64,000 bases of DNA from Erythrobacter sp. YT30 (GTDB lineage: Bacteria; Pseudomonadota; Alphaproteobacteria; Sphingomonadales; Sphingomonadaceae), in NCBI RefSeq assembly GCF_001542875.1, contig NZ_LMAF01000001.1, forward strand, positions 372,001 to 436,000, in the 5' to 3' direction. Position numbers and translations under genes: made by a program. A model generated the notes under the pieces. The model was not told the DNA's origin. It saw only the letters and a list, made by a program, of their open reading frames with translations, and made no database searches. Within the stretch, counting starts at the first letter, position 1. Every line of letters starts with the position of its first letter. Positions 26,775 to 36,223 of the stretch are shown here, in pieces.

Positions 26775-27962
26775 ATGTACGGCGATTTTCAAAAGCATCT
26801 ACAAAACGAGTTGGACCAGATCCGCGCAGATAATCTCTACAAGGATGAACGGCTCATCACCTCTCCTCAGGGGGCCAATGTCTCTCTGAAAGACCGCGAA
26901 GTTATCAATCTGTGTGCCAACAATTATCTGGGGCTCGCGCAGGAGAAAAGCGTCAATGATGCGGCTCGCAAAGGCGTAGATGATTGGGGGTATGGCATGG
27001 CTTCTGTGCGCTTTATCTGCGGCACGCAAAGCCAGCACAAAGAGCTAGAGGACAGACTGTCTGCCTTTCTCGGGATGGAGGATACGATCCTTTATCCCTC
27101 TTGCTTCGATGCCAATGGTGGCCTGTTCGAAACGCTGCTTGGTCCTGAAGATGCGGTGATTTCCGACGAGCTGAACCACGCCAGCATCATCGATGGCATC
27201 CGCCTCTCAAAAGCCATGCGGTTCCGGTACAAGAACAATGATATGGCTGACCTTGAAGCCAAATTGATCGAGGCTGATGATAAAGGCGCACGCTTCAAGC
27301 TCATCACGACTGACGGCGTTTTCTCAATGGACGGCTTTATTGCGCAGTTGGATAAGGTTTGTGATCTTGCCGAAAAATATGGCGCGCTGGTTCACTTTGA
27401 CGACTGTCATGCGACGGGGTTTGTCGGGGAGCGCGGTCGCGGGACGCATGAATATCGCGGCTGTATGGACCGGGTGGATATTACCACGGGCACACTTGGT
27501 AAGGCTTTGGGCGGCGCGTCGGGTGGCTATACCAGTGCGAAGCGTGAAATCGTCGAGTTGCTGCGCCAGCGTTCGCGGCCTTACCTGTTTTCAAATACGG
27601 TCGCACCGCCAGTCGTAAGCGGGGCAATCGCGGCGCTGGATGTGATCGAGAAGCAACCCGAACGTGTCCAAGACCTAACTGAAAAAACCGCCTATTTCCG
27701 AACCAAGCTAACAGAGCTGGGTTTCGATCTTCTGCCGGGCGAACATGCCATCGTTCCGATCATGCTTTACGATGCGCGGGTGGCGAAGGAATTTGCCGAT
27801 GCCATGTTAGAAGAAGGCGTTTACGTGGTCGCCTTTTCCTATCCCGTCGTCCCGAAAGGAAAGGCACGCATTCGAACGCAAATGTCTGCTGGACTTTCCT
27901 ACGCTGACATAGACCGCGCATTGGCCGCTTTCGCAGCCGTCAAGAAACGCATGGAGAATTGA
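26775..27962 (+). CDS. kbl: Glycine C-acetyltransferase (2-amino-3-ketobutyrate CoA ligase)
   Basis: PLP enzyme of the alpha-oxoamine synthase family, 395 aa, splitting 2-amino-3-ketobutyrate with CoA into glycine and acetyl-CoA. Visible features: NNYLGLAQ near the N-terminus, [31 protein letters not shown] (Asp and His contacting PLP), and [17 protein letters not shown], where the Lys forms the Schiff base. The TGFxGxxGRG motif distinguishes it from 5-aminolevulinate synthase. It follows tdh by 3 nt and precedes sdaA by 13 nt, so glycine/serine breakdown is grouped. Confidence 0.96.
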   Translation: MYGDFQKHLQNELDQIRADNLYKDERLITSPQGANVSLKDREVINLCANNYLGLAQEKSVNDAARKGVDDWGYGMASVRFICGTQSQHKELEDRLSAFLGMEDTILYPSCFDANGGLFETLLGPEDAVISDELNHASIIDGIRLSKAMRFRYKNNDMADLEAKLIEADDKGARFKLITTDGVFSMDGFIAQLDKVCDLAEKYGALVHFDDCHATGFVGERGRGTHEYRGCMDRVDITTGTLGKALGGASGGYTSAKREIVELLRQRSRPYLFSNTVAPPVVSGAIAALDVIEKQPERVQDLTEKTAYFRTKLTELGFDLLPGEHAIVPIMLYDARVAKEFADAMLEEGVYVVAFSYPVVPKGKARIRTQMSAGLSYADIDRALAAFAAVKKRMEN

Positions 27963-27975
27963 GCGAGGCGCAGCG

Positions 27976-29355
27976 ATGATTTCCGCGCTTGATCTTTTCC
28001 GAATTGGGATTGGCCCGTCGAGCTCGCACACAGTGGGGCCAATCAGGATTGCGAATGCGTTTCTGGCAGACCTTAGCCAACGCGGTGAGTTTGAACGGAT
28101 CGCGAAGATCACAGTGGAGCTTCAAGGGTCGCTGGCACTTACCGGGCCTGGGCACGGGACACCGGATGCATGCCTTATGGGCCTTTGCGGATTTGAACCC
28201 GAGACCATCGATATCGAAGCGGCTCGAAAGACGATCGAGCTGGTGCAGGCGGAAAGAAGTATAACGCTGCCCGGCGATCGCCAGATTGAATTTGATCCTC
28301 GTCGCGACATCGACCTCGCCTGCCATGTCATTCCAGAGCTTCATCCAAATGGGATGGTGTTGACGGCCTACGATTCTGCCGGGGAAACAATCGAGCGGGG
28401 CGAATACTATTCGACAGGCGGCGGTTTCTTCGCGAGCGCAGCGGTGCTGAGCAACGCGCCAGATGATGACTTGATATCGGCTGGGCGCAATGTCCGCTTC
28501 CCATTTGCATCAGCAGCTGAATTGCTTGCTATTTGCGAGGCTGAGCAGCTTTCCATTGCACAAATTGTTAGGACCAATGAGGCGGCTTTTCGCAAAGAGT
28601 CCGAGACGGAGGAAGGCCTCGATCGGATCGCTACTGAAATGATGAATTGCATCCATGCCGGGCTTGCGCGGGAAGGGGAGTTGCCAGGCTCGCTCAGAGT
28701 TAAACGGCGTGCACGCGGGATATATGAAAAGCTGCGCAGCCGAGAGCGCCCGAATGAGGCCGAAACCCTGATGGACTGGCTCAATCTCTTCGCAATGGCA
28801 GTGAATGAAGAGAACGCATCGGGCCATCGTGTAGTAACTGCGCCCACCAACGGCGCTGCGGGCATCATTCCGGCCGTTATCCGGTATTATTGCTACAATG
28901 ATGGCGTTCTCGAAACTTCCAAGGCTCGGGACTTTTTGCTGACGGCTGCAGGCATCGGCCTTCTTTACAAACAACGCGCGTCGATTTCGGGTGCGGAAAT
29001 GGGGTGCCAGGGCGAAGTTGGCGTTGCATGTTCGATGGCAGCAGGCGGGCTTGCGGCGATATGGGGTGGCGAGCCCATGCACGTCACCACAGCAGCTGAG
29101 ATTGGCATGGAGCACAATTTGGGCCTCACATGCGATCCCGTGGGCGGCCTCGTTCAGATCCCTTGTATCGAACGCAATGCCCTGGCTGCTGTGAAGGCCG
29201 TCAATGCAGCTCGATTGGCGCTGCACGCAGGTTCGGAACCTCGTGTTTCACTCGATCAGGTAATTGAGACGATGCGTCAGACGGGCATCGATATGTCGAA
29301 CAAGTACAAGGAAACCAGTCTCGGTGGATTGGCCGTAAACGTGGTCGCCTGCTAG
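27976..29355 (+). CDS. sdaA: L-serine ammonia-lyase (iron-sulfur, single-chain)
   Basis: Single-polypeptide L-serine dehydratase, 459 aa, deaminating serine to pyruvate. The N-terminal beta domain starts ISALDLFRIGIGPSSSHTVGPIRIA, the family signature. The alpha domain has APTNGAAGIIPAVIRYY, a GCQGEVGVACSMAAGG stretch and TCDPVGGLVQIPCIERNA, which supply the Cys ligands of the [4Fe-4S] cluster. The ending NKYKETSLGGLAVNVVAC is typical, with a C-terminal Cys thought to occupy the active site in this family. It follows kbl, so glycine-derived serine could be fed to pyruvate. Confidence 0.95.
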   Translation: MISALDLFRIGIGPSSSHTVGPIRIANAFLADLSQRGEFERIAKITVELQGSLALTGPGHGTPDACLMGLCGFEPETIDIEAARKTIELVQAERSITLPGDRQIEFDPRRDIDLACHVIPELHPNGMVLTAYDSAGETIERGEYYSTGGGFFASAAVLSNAPDDDLISAGRNVRFPFASAAELLAICEAEQLSIAQIVRTNEAAFRKESETEEGLDRIATEMMNCIHAGLAREGELPGSLRVKRRARGIYEKLRSRERPNEAETLMDWLNLFAMAVNEENASGHRVVTAPTNGAAGIIPAVIRYYCYNDGVLETSKARDFLLTAAGIGLLYKQRASISGAEMGCQGEVGVACSMAAGGLAAIWGGEPMHVTTAAEIGMEHNLGLTCDPVGGLVQIPCIERNALAAVKAVNAARLALHAGSEPRVSLDQVIETMRQTGIDMSNKYKETSLGGLAVNVVAC

Positions 29356-29430
29356 GAAACAAGCGCTGCCAATGGCGGTTTGCTTATCGATCCCTATCTT
29401 AAAGCGGTTTGCAATTCAGGAGAGATGACA

Positions 29431-30300
29431 ATGGACACGCTGCATGTCCATGAAGCGCGCAAGTCAGGAAATGCTGACGATTGGACGGTGTCGCAGGATT
29501 GGCAAAGGTTCAGCGATGCGGATCATGAGCGCTGGGCGGAAATGGTTTCCTCTCAGACGCAGGCATTGCAAGGTCTTGCGTCGCAGGCTTTCCTAGATGG
29601 GATCGGCAAGGTCGGCCTCGACAATGGGGGCATTCCGAACTTCAACACGTTCAACCCTCAATTTCGGGATGTGACCGGCTGGGAAGTCGTACCGGTAGCA
29701 GGCGTCATTCCCAATGAGCCGTTCTTCAAAATGCTTTCGGAGCGCCGCTTTCCGGTCGCCAACTTCCTGCGCAGCGGAGGCGCAAAGGATTATAATGACG
29801 AACCGGACATGTTTCACGATGTCTACGGCCACCTCCCCATGTTCGCCGATCCCACATTTGCAGAATTCATGGTCGCGTATGGCCGCGCCGGGCTTCGCGC
29901 TGAGAGGATAGGCATGTCGGATTGGTTGGGCCGCCTCTATCTGCACACCGTTGAATTTGGCTTGGTTCGAGAGGGAGAGGAATTGCGTGCTTACGGCGCC
30001 GGGCTACTTTCCAGCCATGCGGAAACCGTCCACGCGTTGACGAGCGACAAGCCACGGCGATTGCGCTTTGATCTGCCGCGGCTGATGCGCACGCAGTGGC
30101 CGTTCGACACTTTTCAACCGACCTATTTTGTTATCGATAGTTTTGATGCACTGCTTGAGGAGATGGAAACGACCAGTCTCCGGCAAGTGTACGATAATGT
30201 CCGTGATCTTCCGCTGATCCGAATCGGTGCGGGGGACCCGTCAGACAAGCCATATCTGGCACAGCTAAAACCGGCCCTGCCAGAGGACCAATCGGCGTGA
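29431..30300 (+). CDS. phhA: Phenylalanine 4-monooxygenase
   Basis: Pterin-dependent, non-heme iron hydroxylase converting phenylalanine to tyrosine. I set the start at ATG 29431 because AGGAGA (29418-29423) is 7 nt upstream; the ATG at 29425 is too close, and the long frame to 29380 lacks a ribosome site. This gives 289 aa, typical of bacterial PhhA. The iron-binding motif is PDMFHDVYGHLPMFADPTFAEF: two His four residues apart, with the third ligand a downstream Glu (HTVEFGLV). The recycling enzyme PhhB is not in the window. Its stop overlaps the kynA start by 4 nt, tying phenylalanine and tryptophan breakdown in one operon. Confidence 0.95.
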   Translation: MDTLHVHEARKSGNADDWTVSQDWQRFSDADHERWAEMVSSQTQALQGLASQAFLDGIGKVGLDNGGIPNFNTFNPQFRDVTGWEVVPVAGVIPNEPFFKMLSERRFPVANFLRSGGAKDYNDEPDMFHDVYGHLPMFADPTFAEFMVAYGRAGLRAERIGMSDWLGRLYLHTVEFGLVREGEELRAYGAGLLSSHAETVHALTSDKPRRLRFDLPRLMRTQWPFDTFQPTYFVIDSFDALLEEMETTSLRQVYDNVRDLPLIRIGAGDPSDKPYLAQLKPALPEDQSA

Positions 30301-31217
30301 CAATCAAGCGTACCATTGTTGATGGTGTCGAGACGTTCGAAGCTGACATTGATGGCGAAACCATCACATGGGATCGCGGGCTGTCTTACGCGCGGCATCT
30401 GCAAACCGAGCAATTGCTAAACAGTCAGGTTCCCGTTTCCGACAAACCCGATGAAATGCTGTTCATCATTATGCATCAGACGATGGAATTGTGGATCAAG
30501 CTGATGATCCATGAGGCCAACGTCGCAATGGAACACGTGCGTGCTGATGAGCTTAACGAGGCAGAAAAAACGCTCGATCGCATGGCAACAATTTTACGCC
30601 ATATGATCCATTCCTGGGAAGTGCTCGCAACACTCAGCCCGCACGATTTCCTGACCTTTCGAGGGTTTTTGCGCAAAGCCTCCGGCTTTCAATCGCACCA
30701 ATACCGCGAGCTTGAATTTTGCCTTGGCCTAAAACGCGCAGATCTTGTCAAAATCCACAATGATAACGAGCAGAAGCGCGAAAAGTTGGAAGCAGCGCTG
30801 GTCGCGCCATCGTTCTATGATGAGCTGCTGCGGGTGCTATCGCGCAGCGGCTTCAACATCCCCGCGGACAAGTTGGAACGCGATTTTTCGCAGCGATATG
30901 TTGCCGATGATCGGATCGAAGATGTGTGGCTCCAGATTTACACCAATCCGCAAGAGCACTGGCCACTTTATACGCTCGCTGAAAAAGTGACGGCGATTGA
31001 ATACTATTTTCAGGAGTGGCGCTTCAAACATATGAAAACCGTTTCGCGGGTGATCGGGCATAAGCCGGGAACGGGCGGCTCGTCGGGCGTTTCATATTTG
31101 GTCAAAGCGCTGGATCTGCCATTCTTCCCTGAGCTCTGGTCAATGCGCACACGTATGTCCGCACCCAAGGAAGGTGGGAATTATGCGTCCGATGATGAGG
31201 ATGGCTGCCCAATATGA
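30297..31217 (+). CDS. kynA: Tryptophan 2,3-dioxygenase
   Basis: Heme dioxygenase opening the indole ring of tryptophan to N-formylkynurenine, the first step of the kynurenine pathway. It starts at GTG 30297 (GTGA overlap with phhA). Family segments: LSYARHLQTEQLLNSQVPVSDKPDEMLFIIMHQTMELWIKLMIHE (substrate pocket), FLTFRGFLRKASGFQSHQYRELEF, and EWRFKHMKTVSRVIGHKPGTGGSSGVSYLVKAL, with the heme-ligand His in the FKHMKTV region. Length 306 aa. Its ATGA overlap with kynB continues the translational coupling. Confidence 0.96.
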   Translation: MTIKRTIVDGVETFEADIDGETITWDRGLSYARHLQTEQLLNSQVPVSDKPDEMLFIIMHQTMELWIKLMIHEANVAMEHVRADELNEAEKTLDRMATILRHMIHSWEVLATLSPHDFLTFRGFLRKASGFQSHQYRELEFCLGLKRADLVKIHNDNEQKREKLEAALVAPSFYDELLRVLSRSGFNIPADKLERDFSQRYVADDRIEDVWLQIYTNPQEHWPLYTLAEKVTAIEYYFQEWRFKHMKTVSRVIGHKPGTGGSSGVSYLVKALDLPFFPELWSMRTRMSAPKEGGNYASDDEDGCPI

Positions 31218-31852
31218 GACAGCCGCGCATCTGGGACATATCGCAGCGGCTCAGCGCGCGTACTCCCTTGTGGCCGGGTGAGCCTGATCTGGTGGTCTCT
31301 CGACATGCTTCGATCGGGCCTAATTGTCCGGTAAACATCGGTGCAATTTCGCTGCCGCTGCATTCAGGAACGCATGCCGATGCGCCTTTGCATTACAGCG
31401 ATGATGGCGCCGCGAGCGCGGACAGCCCGCTTGATGCGTATATCGGCCCTTGCGTGGTCGCGGATGTTCGGCGTGCAGGGTCCCAAATTGAGGAGGCGGA
31501 CTGCGACTGGGAAGCCATTGGCAGCGCGTCGCGCGTGCTCTTTCGAACATACGAGAGCTTTCCCCATGATGTGTGGGAAGAAAACTTCAAAGCCATCTCT
31601 CCGGAGGTTGTAGCAAGACTTCGCGAAAATGGTTCAGTGTTGATCGGCACGGACACCCCGTCACTCGATCCCCAAAACTCAAAGACAATGGACGCCCATC
31701 ACGAAGTTCTGAGGGGCGACATGCGCATTCTGGAAGGGTTGGTGCTGGATGATGTGCCGGAAGGAACCTACGAGTTGATAGCATTGCCGCTCGCGATTGA
31801 GGGGGCCGATGCAAGTCCGGTGCGAGCCATCCTGCGGGAGATCGCCGAATGA
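31214..31852 (+). CDS. kynB: Kynurenine formamidase
   Basis: Metal-dependent cyclase-family hydrolase removing the formyl group from N-formylkynurenine. It starts IWDISQRLSARTPLWPGEP and carries the zinc motif LHSGTHADAPLHY (HxGTHxDxPxH). A second conserved stretch is VLIGTDTPSLDPQNSKTMDAHHEVLRG. Length 212 aa, normal for KynB. It overlaps kynA and kynU by 4 nt each, so the three pathway genes are one unit in reaction order. Confidence 0.95.
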   Translation: MRQPRIWDISQRLSARTPLWPGEPDLVVSRHASIGPNCPVNIGAISLPLHSGTHADAPLHYSDDGAASADSPLDAYIGPCVVADVRRAGSQIEEADCDWEAIGSASRVLFRTYESFPHDVWEENFKAISPEVVARLRENGSVLIGTDTPSLDPQNSKTMDAHHEVLRGDMRILEGLVLDDVPEGTYELIALPLAIEGADASPVRAILREIAE

Positions 31853-33084
31853 ACGCTCCGCTAAACAGGGTCGCGATGCTCGATGCAGAAGATCCCTTGC
31901 GCCATTTTCGCGATGAGTTCGCACTGCGTGAAGGTCTGATCTACCTTGATGGAAACTCACTTGGCGCGCTGCCAAAACGCGCGATTGAGCAGATGAAGCA
32001 TTCCGTGAGTGAAGAATGGGGCGAGGGTCTCATCACGTCATGGATTGGCGCAGACTGGGTCAATGCCCCCACCCGAATTGGCGACAAGATCGCGAAGATC
32101 ATCGGCGCACAGCCCGGCGAAGTGATCGCCGGTGAAAGCACGTCGATCAATATTTTCAAAGCGTTGACCGCGGCTCATTACTTGCAGCAGGGACGCCGCG
32201 TCCTGCTGTCTGAAACAACCAACTTCCCTACCGACAACTACATAATGCAAGGGCTCGAACGGTTCAGCGGAGGTGAGATCGAGACCCGCGAAGTCGATCC
32301 GGATGCAGTGCTGGACGCACTCGACGAGGACGTGTCGGTTCTGCTTCTAACGCAGGTGCATTACAAGACAGCCGCCCTTCGCGACATGAAAGCGGTCACA
32401 CAAAAAGCGCACGATGCAGGGGTACTGGTGGTTTGGGATCTCAGCCACAGCACAGGGGCCATTCCGGTCGATCTGAATGCGGCAGAAGCGGACTTTGCAA
32501 TCGGATGCGGATACAAGTTCCTCAACGGAGGCCCCGGCGCGCCCGCCTTCCTTTTTGCCGCCAAACGCCATCACCATGCGCAGCCCGTCCTATCAGGGTG
32601 GTTTGGGCATGCGCGTCCCTTTGATTTTGAGATTAAATTTGATCCCGCCCCTGGCATCGATCGGTTCCAGTGCGGAACTCCACCAGTTCTGGGGATGAGC
32701 GCACTCGAAAGCGGCGTCGATCTGATGCTCGAGGCTGACATGACAGACATCCGTGCAAAATCGATCGGCCTGTCAGAGCTTTTCATTGAGCTAGTCGAAG
32801 AGCGCTGCGGCGAATTTGGTTTCGAGCTCATATGCCCAAGAAACAGCTCCGAGCGCGGAAGCCACGTCGCCTTCGCTCATCCCAATGCTTATGAGATGAT
32901 ACAGGCGCTAAAAGCACGCGACGTGATCGGGGATTTCAGGGCACCTGACGTGATGCGGTTTGGCATAACGCCGCTCTATCTAAGCTATGCGGAAATCGAG
33001 GAAGCGGTCGAAAGACTGCGCTCCATTTGCATAAACCGCGAATGGGATAAGCCCGAATACCGAGAACGAGCAGCGGTCACATAA
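31849..33084 (+). CDS. kynU: Kynureninase
   Basis: PLP hydrolase cleaving kynurenine to anthranilate and alanine; 411 aa. Motifs: IYLDGNSLGALPK at the N-terminus, GESTSINIFKAL (phosphate cradle), VVWDLSHSTGAIPVDL (Asp pairing with the pyridine ring), and CGYKFLNGGPGAPAF, with Lys forming the Schiff base. The C-terminal FGITPLYLSYAEIEEAVERL is usual. It is the last gene of the kyn run. No downstream anthranilate dioxygenase or kynurenine monooxygenase is seen here, so the local pathway ends at anthranilate. Confidence 0.96.
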   Translation: MNAPLNRVAMLDAEDPLRHFRDEFALREGLIYLDGNSLGALPKRAIEQMKHSVSEEWGEGLITSWIGADWVNAPTRIGDKIAKIIGAQPGEVIAGESTSINIFKALTAAHYLQQGRRVLLSETTNFPTDNYIMQGLERFSGGEIETREVDPDAVLDALDEDVSVLLLTQVHYKTAALRDMKAVTQKAHDAGVLVVWDLSHSTGAIPVDLNAAEADFAIGCGYKFLNGGPGAPAFLFAAKRHHHAQPVLSGWFGHARPFDFEIKFDPAPGIDRFQCGTPPVLGMSALESGVDLMLEADMTDIRAKSIGLSELFIELVEERCGEFGFELICPRNSSERGSHVAFAHPNAYEMIQALKARDVIGDFRAPDVMRFGITPLYLSYAEIEEAVERLRSICINREWDKPEYRERAAVT

Positions 33085-33169
33085 GCGCTGATTTCGAGGC
33101 CCGTGAGAACGTCGCCAATTACAGGTTCTGCGTCGCTGGCCGGCCGTTCGACACGGCCCCGTCAGTCTT

Positions 33170-33184
33170 TTCCGTAATACGGAA
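33170..33184. promoter_or_regulatory. Perfect 15-bp palindrome, probable operator
   Basis: TTCCGTAATACGGAA is perfectly symmetric around one central A, with 7-bp arms. It lies 85 nt after kynU and 111 nt before the transporter start, in a gap without a gene. Its shape is like operators bound by IclR-family regulators, but no regulator gene is adjacent, so the family assignment is a guess. Confidence 0.55.
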
Positions 33185-33295
33185 TAGAACCCAATCTGTC
33201 AGCAATCATATTCGGTGAGAGAAACCTTGCAGAGTGTCTGGTGATACTCGCCAGCGATGCTAGGTTCGCGCGCCTTGGTTAAAGGGCGGGAATCT

Positions 33296-34780
33296 ATGGC
33301 AAGCAAGCCGACATCATTTGACAGAGGTGCAGCGCAGAGCGGATCTAACGCCTATAAACCTCTTTGGATTGCTGTCGGTGCTATCCTCGCCTTTGGGCTG
33401 CAACTCTTTCCTGCACCAGATGGATTGGAACCGCCTGGCTGGATGACGGTGTCGCTCTTCCTCGTCATGCTGATCTGGTGGGTGACAGAAGCGGTGCCGA
33501 TCCCTGTTACGAGCCTGCTCCCGCTTGTGGTTCTTCCAGTCACAGGGATAGCGCCAATCAGCGAGGCCGCGATTGCGTACGCAAGCCCGATCGTGCTGTT
33601 GCTCATGGGCGGTTTCATCATCGCCAAGTCGATAGAAAAGTGGAACCTTCACGCACGCATCGCCCTTGCCATCGTCGCAAAGGCGGGATCTCATCCAGCG
33701 GCCACTATCGGCGGATTTCTGGCTGCATCCGCTGTATTGAGCATGTGGATTTCCAATACAGCAACCGCGATCATGCTGACCCCGATTGCGCTCTCTGTTG
33801 CGTCTCGCATGGGCGAGGGTTTGGCGCTGCGGGTCGCGATGCTGCTCGCCATTGCTTATGGCTGCTCAATCGGCGGGATCGGCACCCCAATTGGAACGCC
33901 GACAAACCTCATCATCATTGGATATCTCGAAGAGGAATTCGGCCGCACCATTGGCTTTGCCGACTGGATGGCCTTCGGGATACCGATAGTCATCCTCCTA
34001 TTACCGTTGGCTTGGTTGGTTCTCGCTTGGCAGATCAAAGGTCAAGGGGGAGGCACTGGCAGCGGGGCTGCGCACGCTATTTCCGAAGCTAGAAAGCGCC
34101 TCGGGAGCATATCGCTGGCTGAGAAACGGGTTGCTATTGGTTTTGCTTTCGTCGCTCTGGCTTGGCTTTTCCGGCGTCCGCTGAATGAGATCGAGATGGG
34201 CGGTTTCGCGCCGCTCGCCGGGATGACTGATCACGTCATTGCGATTGCCGGGGCCATCCTGTTCTTTGTGATCCCTTCTGGTGACGCAGAGCAAAAGGGC
34301 GCTCTGTTAGACTGGCAGGATGCTCAACAGATACCGTGGGGTGTGCTGCTGCTTTTTGGTGGCGGGCTAAGCCTTGCTGGTGCAATTTCAGGAACGGGTC
34401 TATCTTCGTGGATTGGCGCCCAACTTGCGGGCGTGACAGCGCTCCACGTGACGCTGATGATCGGCATTTTTGTGACCTTTGTGATCATGGCGACAGAAGT
34501 CACAAGCAACGTCGCCACCGCATCGGCACTCATGCCGGTAGTGGGGGCCGTTGCGGTTGCGGGCGGGGTTGATCCGCTGGTCCTCGCTATGCCCGTTGCC
34601 GCTGCGGCGAGTTGTGCGTTCATGCTGCCCATGGCGACCGGACCCAATGCCGTTGCCTATGCCAGCGGTGCAGTCTCTATCCCGCAAATGGCGCGCGTCG
34701 GTTTTGCACTCAATTTGCTCGCCATCTTGGCCATTACCCTTGCCGCATCGGTGCTCATTCCAATGCTGCCGCAGAATTGA
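33296..34780 (+). CDS. DASS/SLC13-family anion transporter
   Basis: Sodium- or proton-coupled dicarboxylate/anion symporter of 494 aa with about 11-12 hydrophobic helices. Both pseudo-symmetric Ser-Asn-Thr type substrate motifs are visible: WISNTATAIMLTP in the first half and TEVTSNVATASALMP in the second. GGIGTPIGTPTNLIIIG and MLPMATGPNAVAYASG are other family markers. I prefer ATG 33296 over the frame start at 33257 because the first 13 residues look non-conserved. Substrate candidates are C4-dicarboxylates or sulfate-like anions. It lies downstream of the kyn genes but is separated by 211 nt with its own palindrome, so it may be independently regulated. Confidence 0.88.
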   Translation: MASKPTSFDRGAAQSGSNAYKPLWIAVGAILAFGLQLFPAPDGLEPPGWMTVSLFLVMLIWWVTEAVPIPVTSLLPLVVLPVTGIAPISEAAIAYASPIVLLLMGGFIIAKSIEKWNLHARIALAIVAKAGSHPAATIGGFLAASAVLSMWISNTATAIMLTPIALSVASRMGEGLALRVAMLLAIAYGCSIGGIGTPIGTPTNLIIIGYLEEEFGRTIGFADWMAFGIPIVILLLPLAWLVLAWQIKGQGGGTGSGAAHAISEARKRLGSISLAEKRVAIGFAFVALAWLFRRPLNEIEMGGFAPLAGMTDHVIAIAGAILFFVIPSGDAEQKGALLDWQDAQQIPWGVLLLFGGGLSLAGAISGTGLSSWIGAQLAGVTALHVTLMIGIFVTFVIMATEVTSNVATASALMPVVGAVAVAGGVDPLVLAMPVAAAASCAFMLPMATGPNAVAYASGAVSIPQMARVGFALNLLAILAITLAASVLIPMLPQN

Positions 34781-34927
34781 AGGATAGACCGTTGCTTGGC
34801 ACGAGGATGGGGGCAGTGCAGGAGCGCACATTCGGGATTTCTATGCCAAGAACGGAGCAATGAGAACGCCGTGCTACACCCAACGCAAGGGCGTGGACGA
34901 TGATATCTAGAACTGAAATTCAGATAT

Positions 34928-35003
<76 letters not shown>

Positions 35004-35098
35004 ACGTGCCACCTCTGCAGCGTTGGAGAGCGCGAAATAGCGATGAATTTGGCGGGTGCAAGCTGAATTTGCGTGATTGGACCTGCTTAACCCACACT

Positions 35099-36223
35099 TC
35101 AGGACATGCTGCTGATACCGCCTCGCGGCGCATCCTGGTTCCATCGGTTGACCATCATCAGCGCGCCAATGCAGATCATGTTGGTTAGCATGGATGATCC
35201 GCCATGGCTCATAAAGGGCAGGGGAATGCCCACAACGGGCGCGAAGCCCATCACCATCAATAGATTGATCGCGATATAGAAAAAGATCGTCGCGCTCATG
35301 CCCGCGGCCAAAAGACTGCCGAAGCGATCCTGGGATTCGCGGGCGACCTTAAGGCCCCAGCGCAAGATGATTGTGAACACCCCGATAACGAAGATGCCGC
35401 CGATGAGACCCCATTCCTCGGCCATGGTGGCGAACACAAAATCGGTATGCGGTTCGGGCAGGTATTGGAGGTGGCTTTGCGAACCTTCGTTAAAGCCCTT
35501 GCCGAAAATGCCGCCCGATCCGATGGCGATCTTGGATTGCGTGATGTGATAGCCAGCGCCCAACGGGTCAGCCTCAGGATCGAACATCGTCAGCACGCGG
35601 CGCTGTTGGTATTCCTGAAGACCAAAATAGAAGATAAGTGGCGCAAGAGCTGCCCCGCCAAGCCCAGCGCCAATGAACCACTTCAATGGCAGTCCGGCAA
35701 GCAGCATCACAACTGCCCCGCCAAACACGATAGCGAGCGAGGTGCCGAGATCTGGCTGAAGCAGAACGAACAGTACCGGCAAAGCGATAAGCACGCCCGG
35801 AATGAGCAACGCTCTCCAGCTTGTGATCATGCCAACGGGGAGCGATGAGTAGAAATGCGCGAGCGTCACCACAATAACGGGCTTCATCAACTCCGATGGC
35901 TGCAGAACCATAAATCCGAGATCAAGCCAGCGCTGGCTGCCGCCGCCAACTTGTCCGATAATTTCAACAGCGACCAATAAGATGAATACGAACACATAGG
36001 CCGGATAGGTCAGGAATCGCACCAATGCGCGCGGGAAAATTGAGATAAACCCTGCAAGAAAAAGGAAAACACTGAACCGTGTCAGGTGAGATGCGGCGAA
36101 TGGCTGCATCGACCCGCCGGCTGCCGAGTAAAGTACCAATGCCCCGAAACCGACAAGCGCAAAGAGGGGAATGAGCATTCCCCATGGCTGTCGCGCGATT
36201 GGATAGGGTATGACGCTGTTCAT
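35099..36223 (-). CDS. rodA: Rod-shape peptidoglycan polymerase RodA (SEDS family)
   Basis: Polytopic SEDS glycosyltransferase that polymerises lipid II together with PBP2 during cell elongation. It has 374 aa and about ten hydrophobic helices. SEDS markers: RWLDLGFMVLQPSELMKP (conserved QPSE), LLQPDLGTSLAIVFGGAVVMLLAGL, GAGYHITQSKIAIGSGGIFGKGFNEGSQSHLQYLPEPHTDFVFATMAEEWG and GIPLPFMSHGGSSML. Its start overlaps the mrdA stop by 4 nt, so it is the last gene of the mre/mrd operon. Confidence 0.97.
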   Translation of the reverse strand: MNSVIPYPIARQPWGMLIPLFALVGFGALVLYSAAGGSMQPFAASHLTRFSVFLFLAGFISIFPRALVRFLTYPAYVFVFILLVAVEIIGQVGGGSQRWLDLGFMVLQPSELMKPVIVVTLAHFYSSLPVGMITSWRALLIPGVLIALPVLFVLLQPDLGTSLAIVFGGAVVMLLAGLPLKWFIGAGLGGAALAPLIFYFGLQEYQQRRVLTMFDPEADPLGAGYHITQSKIAIGSGGIFGKGFNEGSQSHLQYLPEPHTDFVFATMAEEWGLIGGIFVIGVFTIILRWGLKVARESQDRFGSLLAAGMSATIFFYIAINLLMVMGFAPVVGIPLPFMSHGGSSMLTNMICIGALMMVNRWNQDAPRGGISSMS

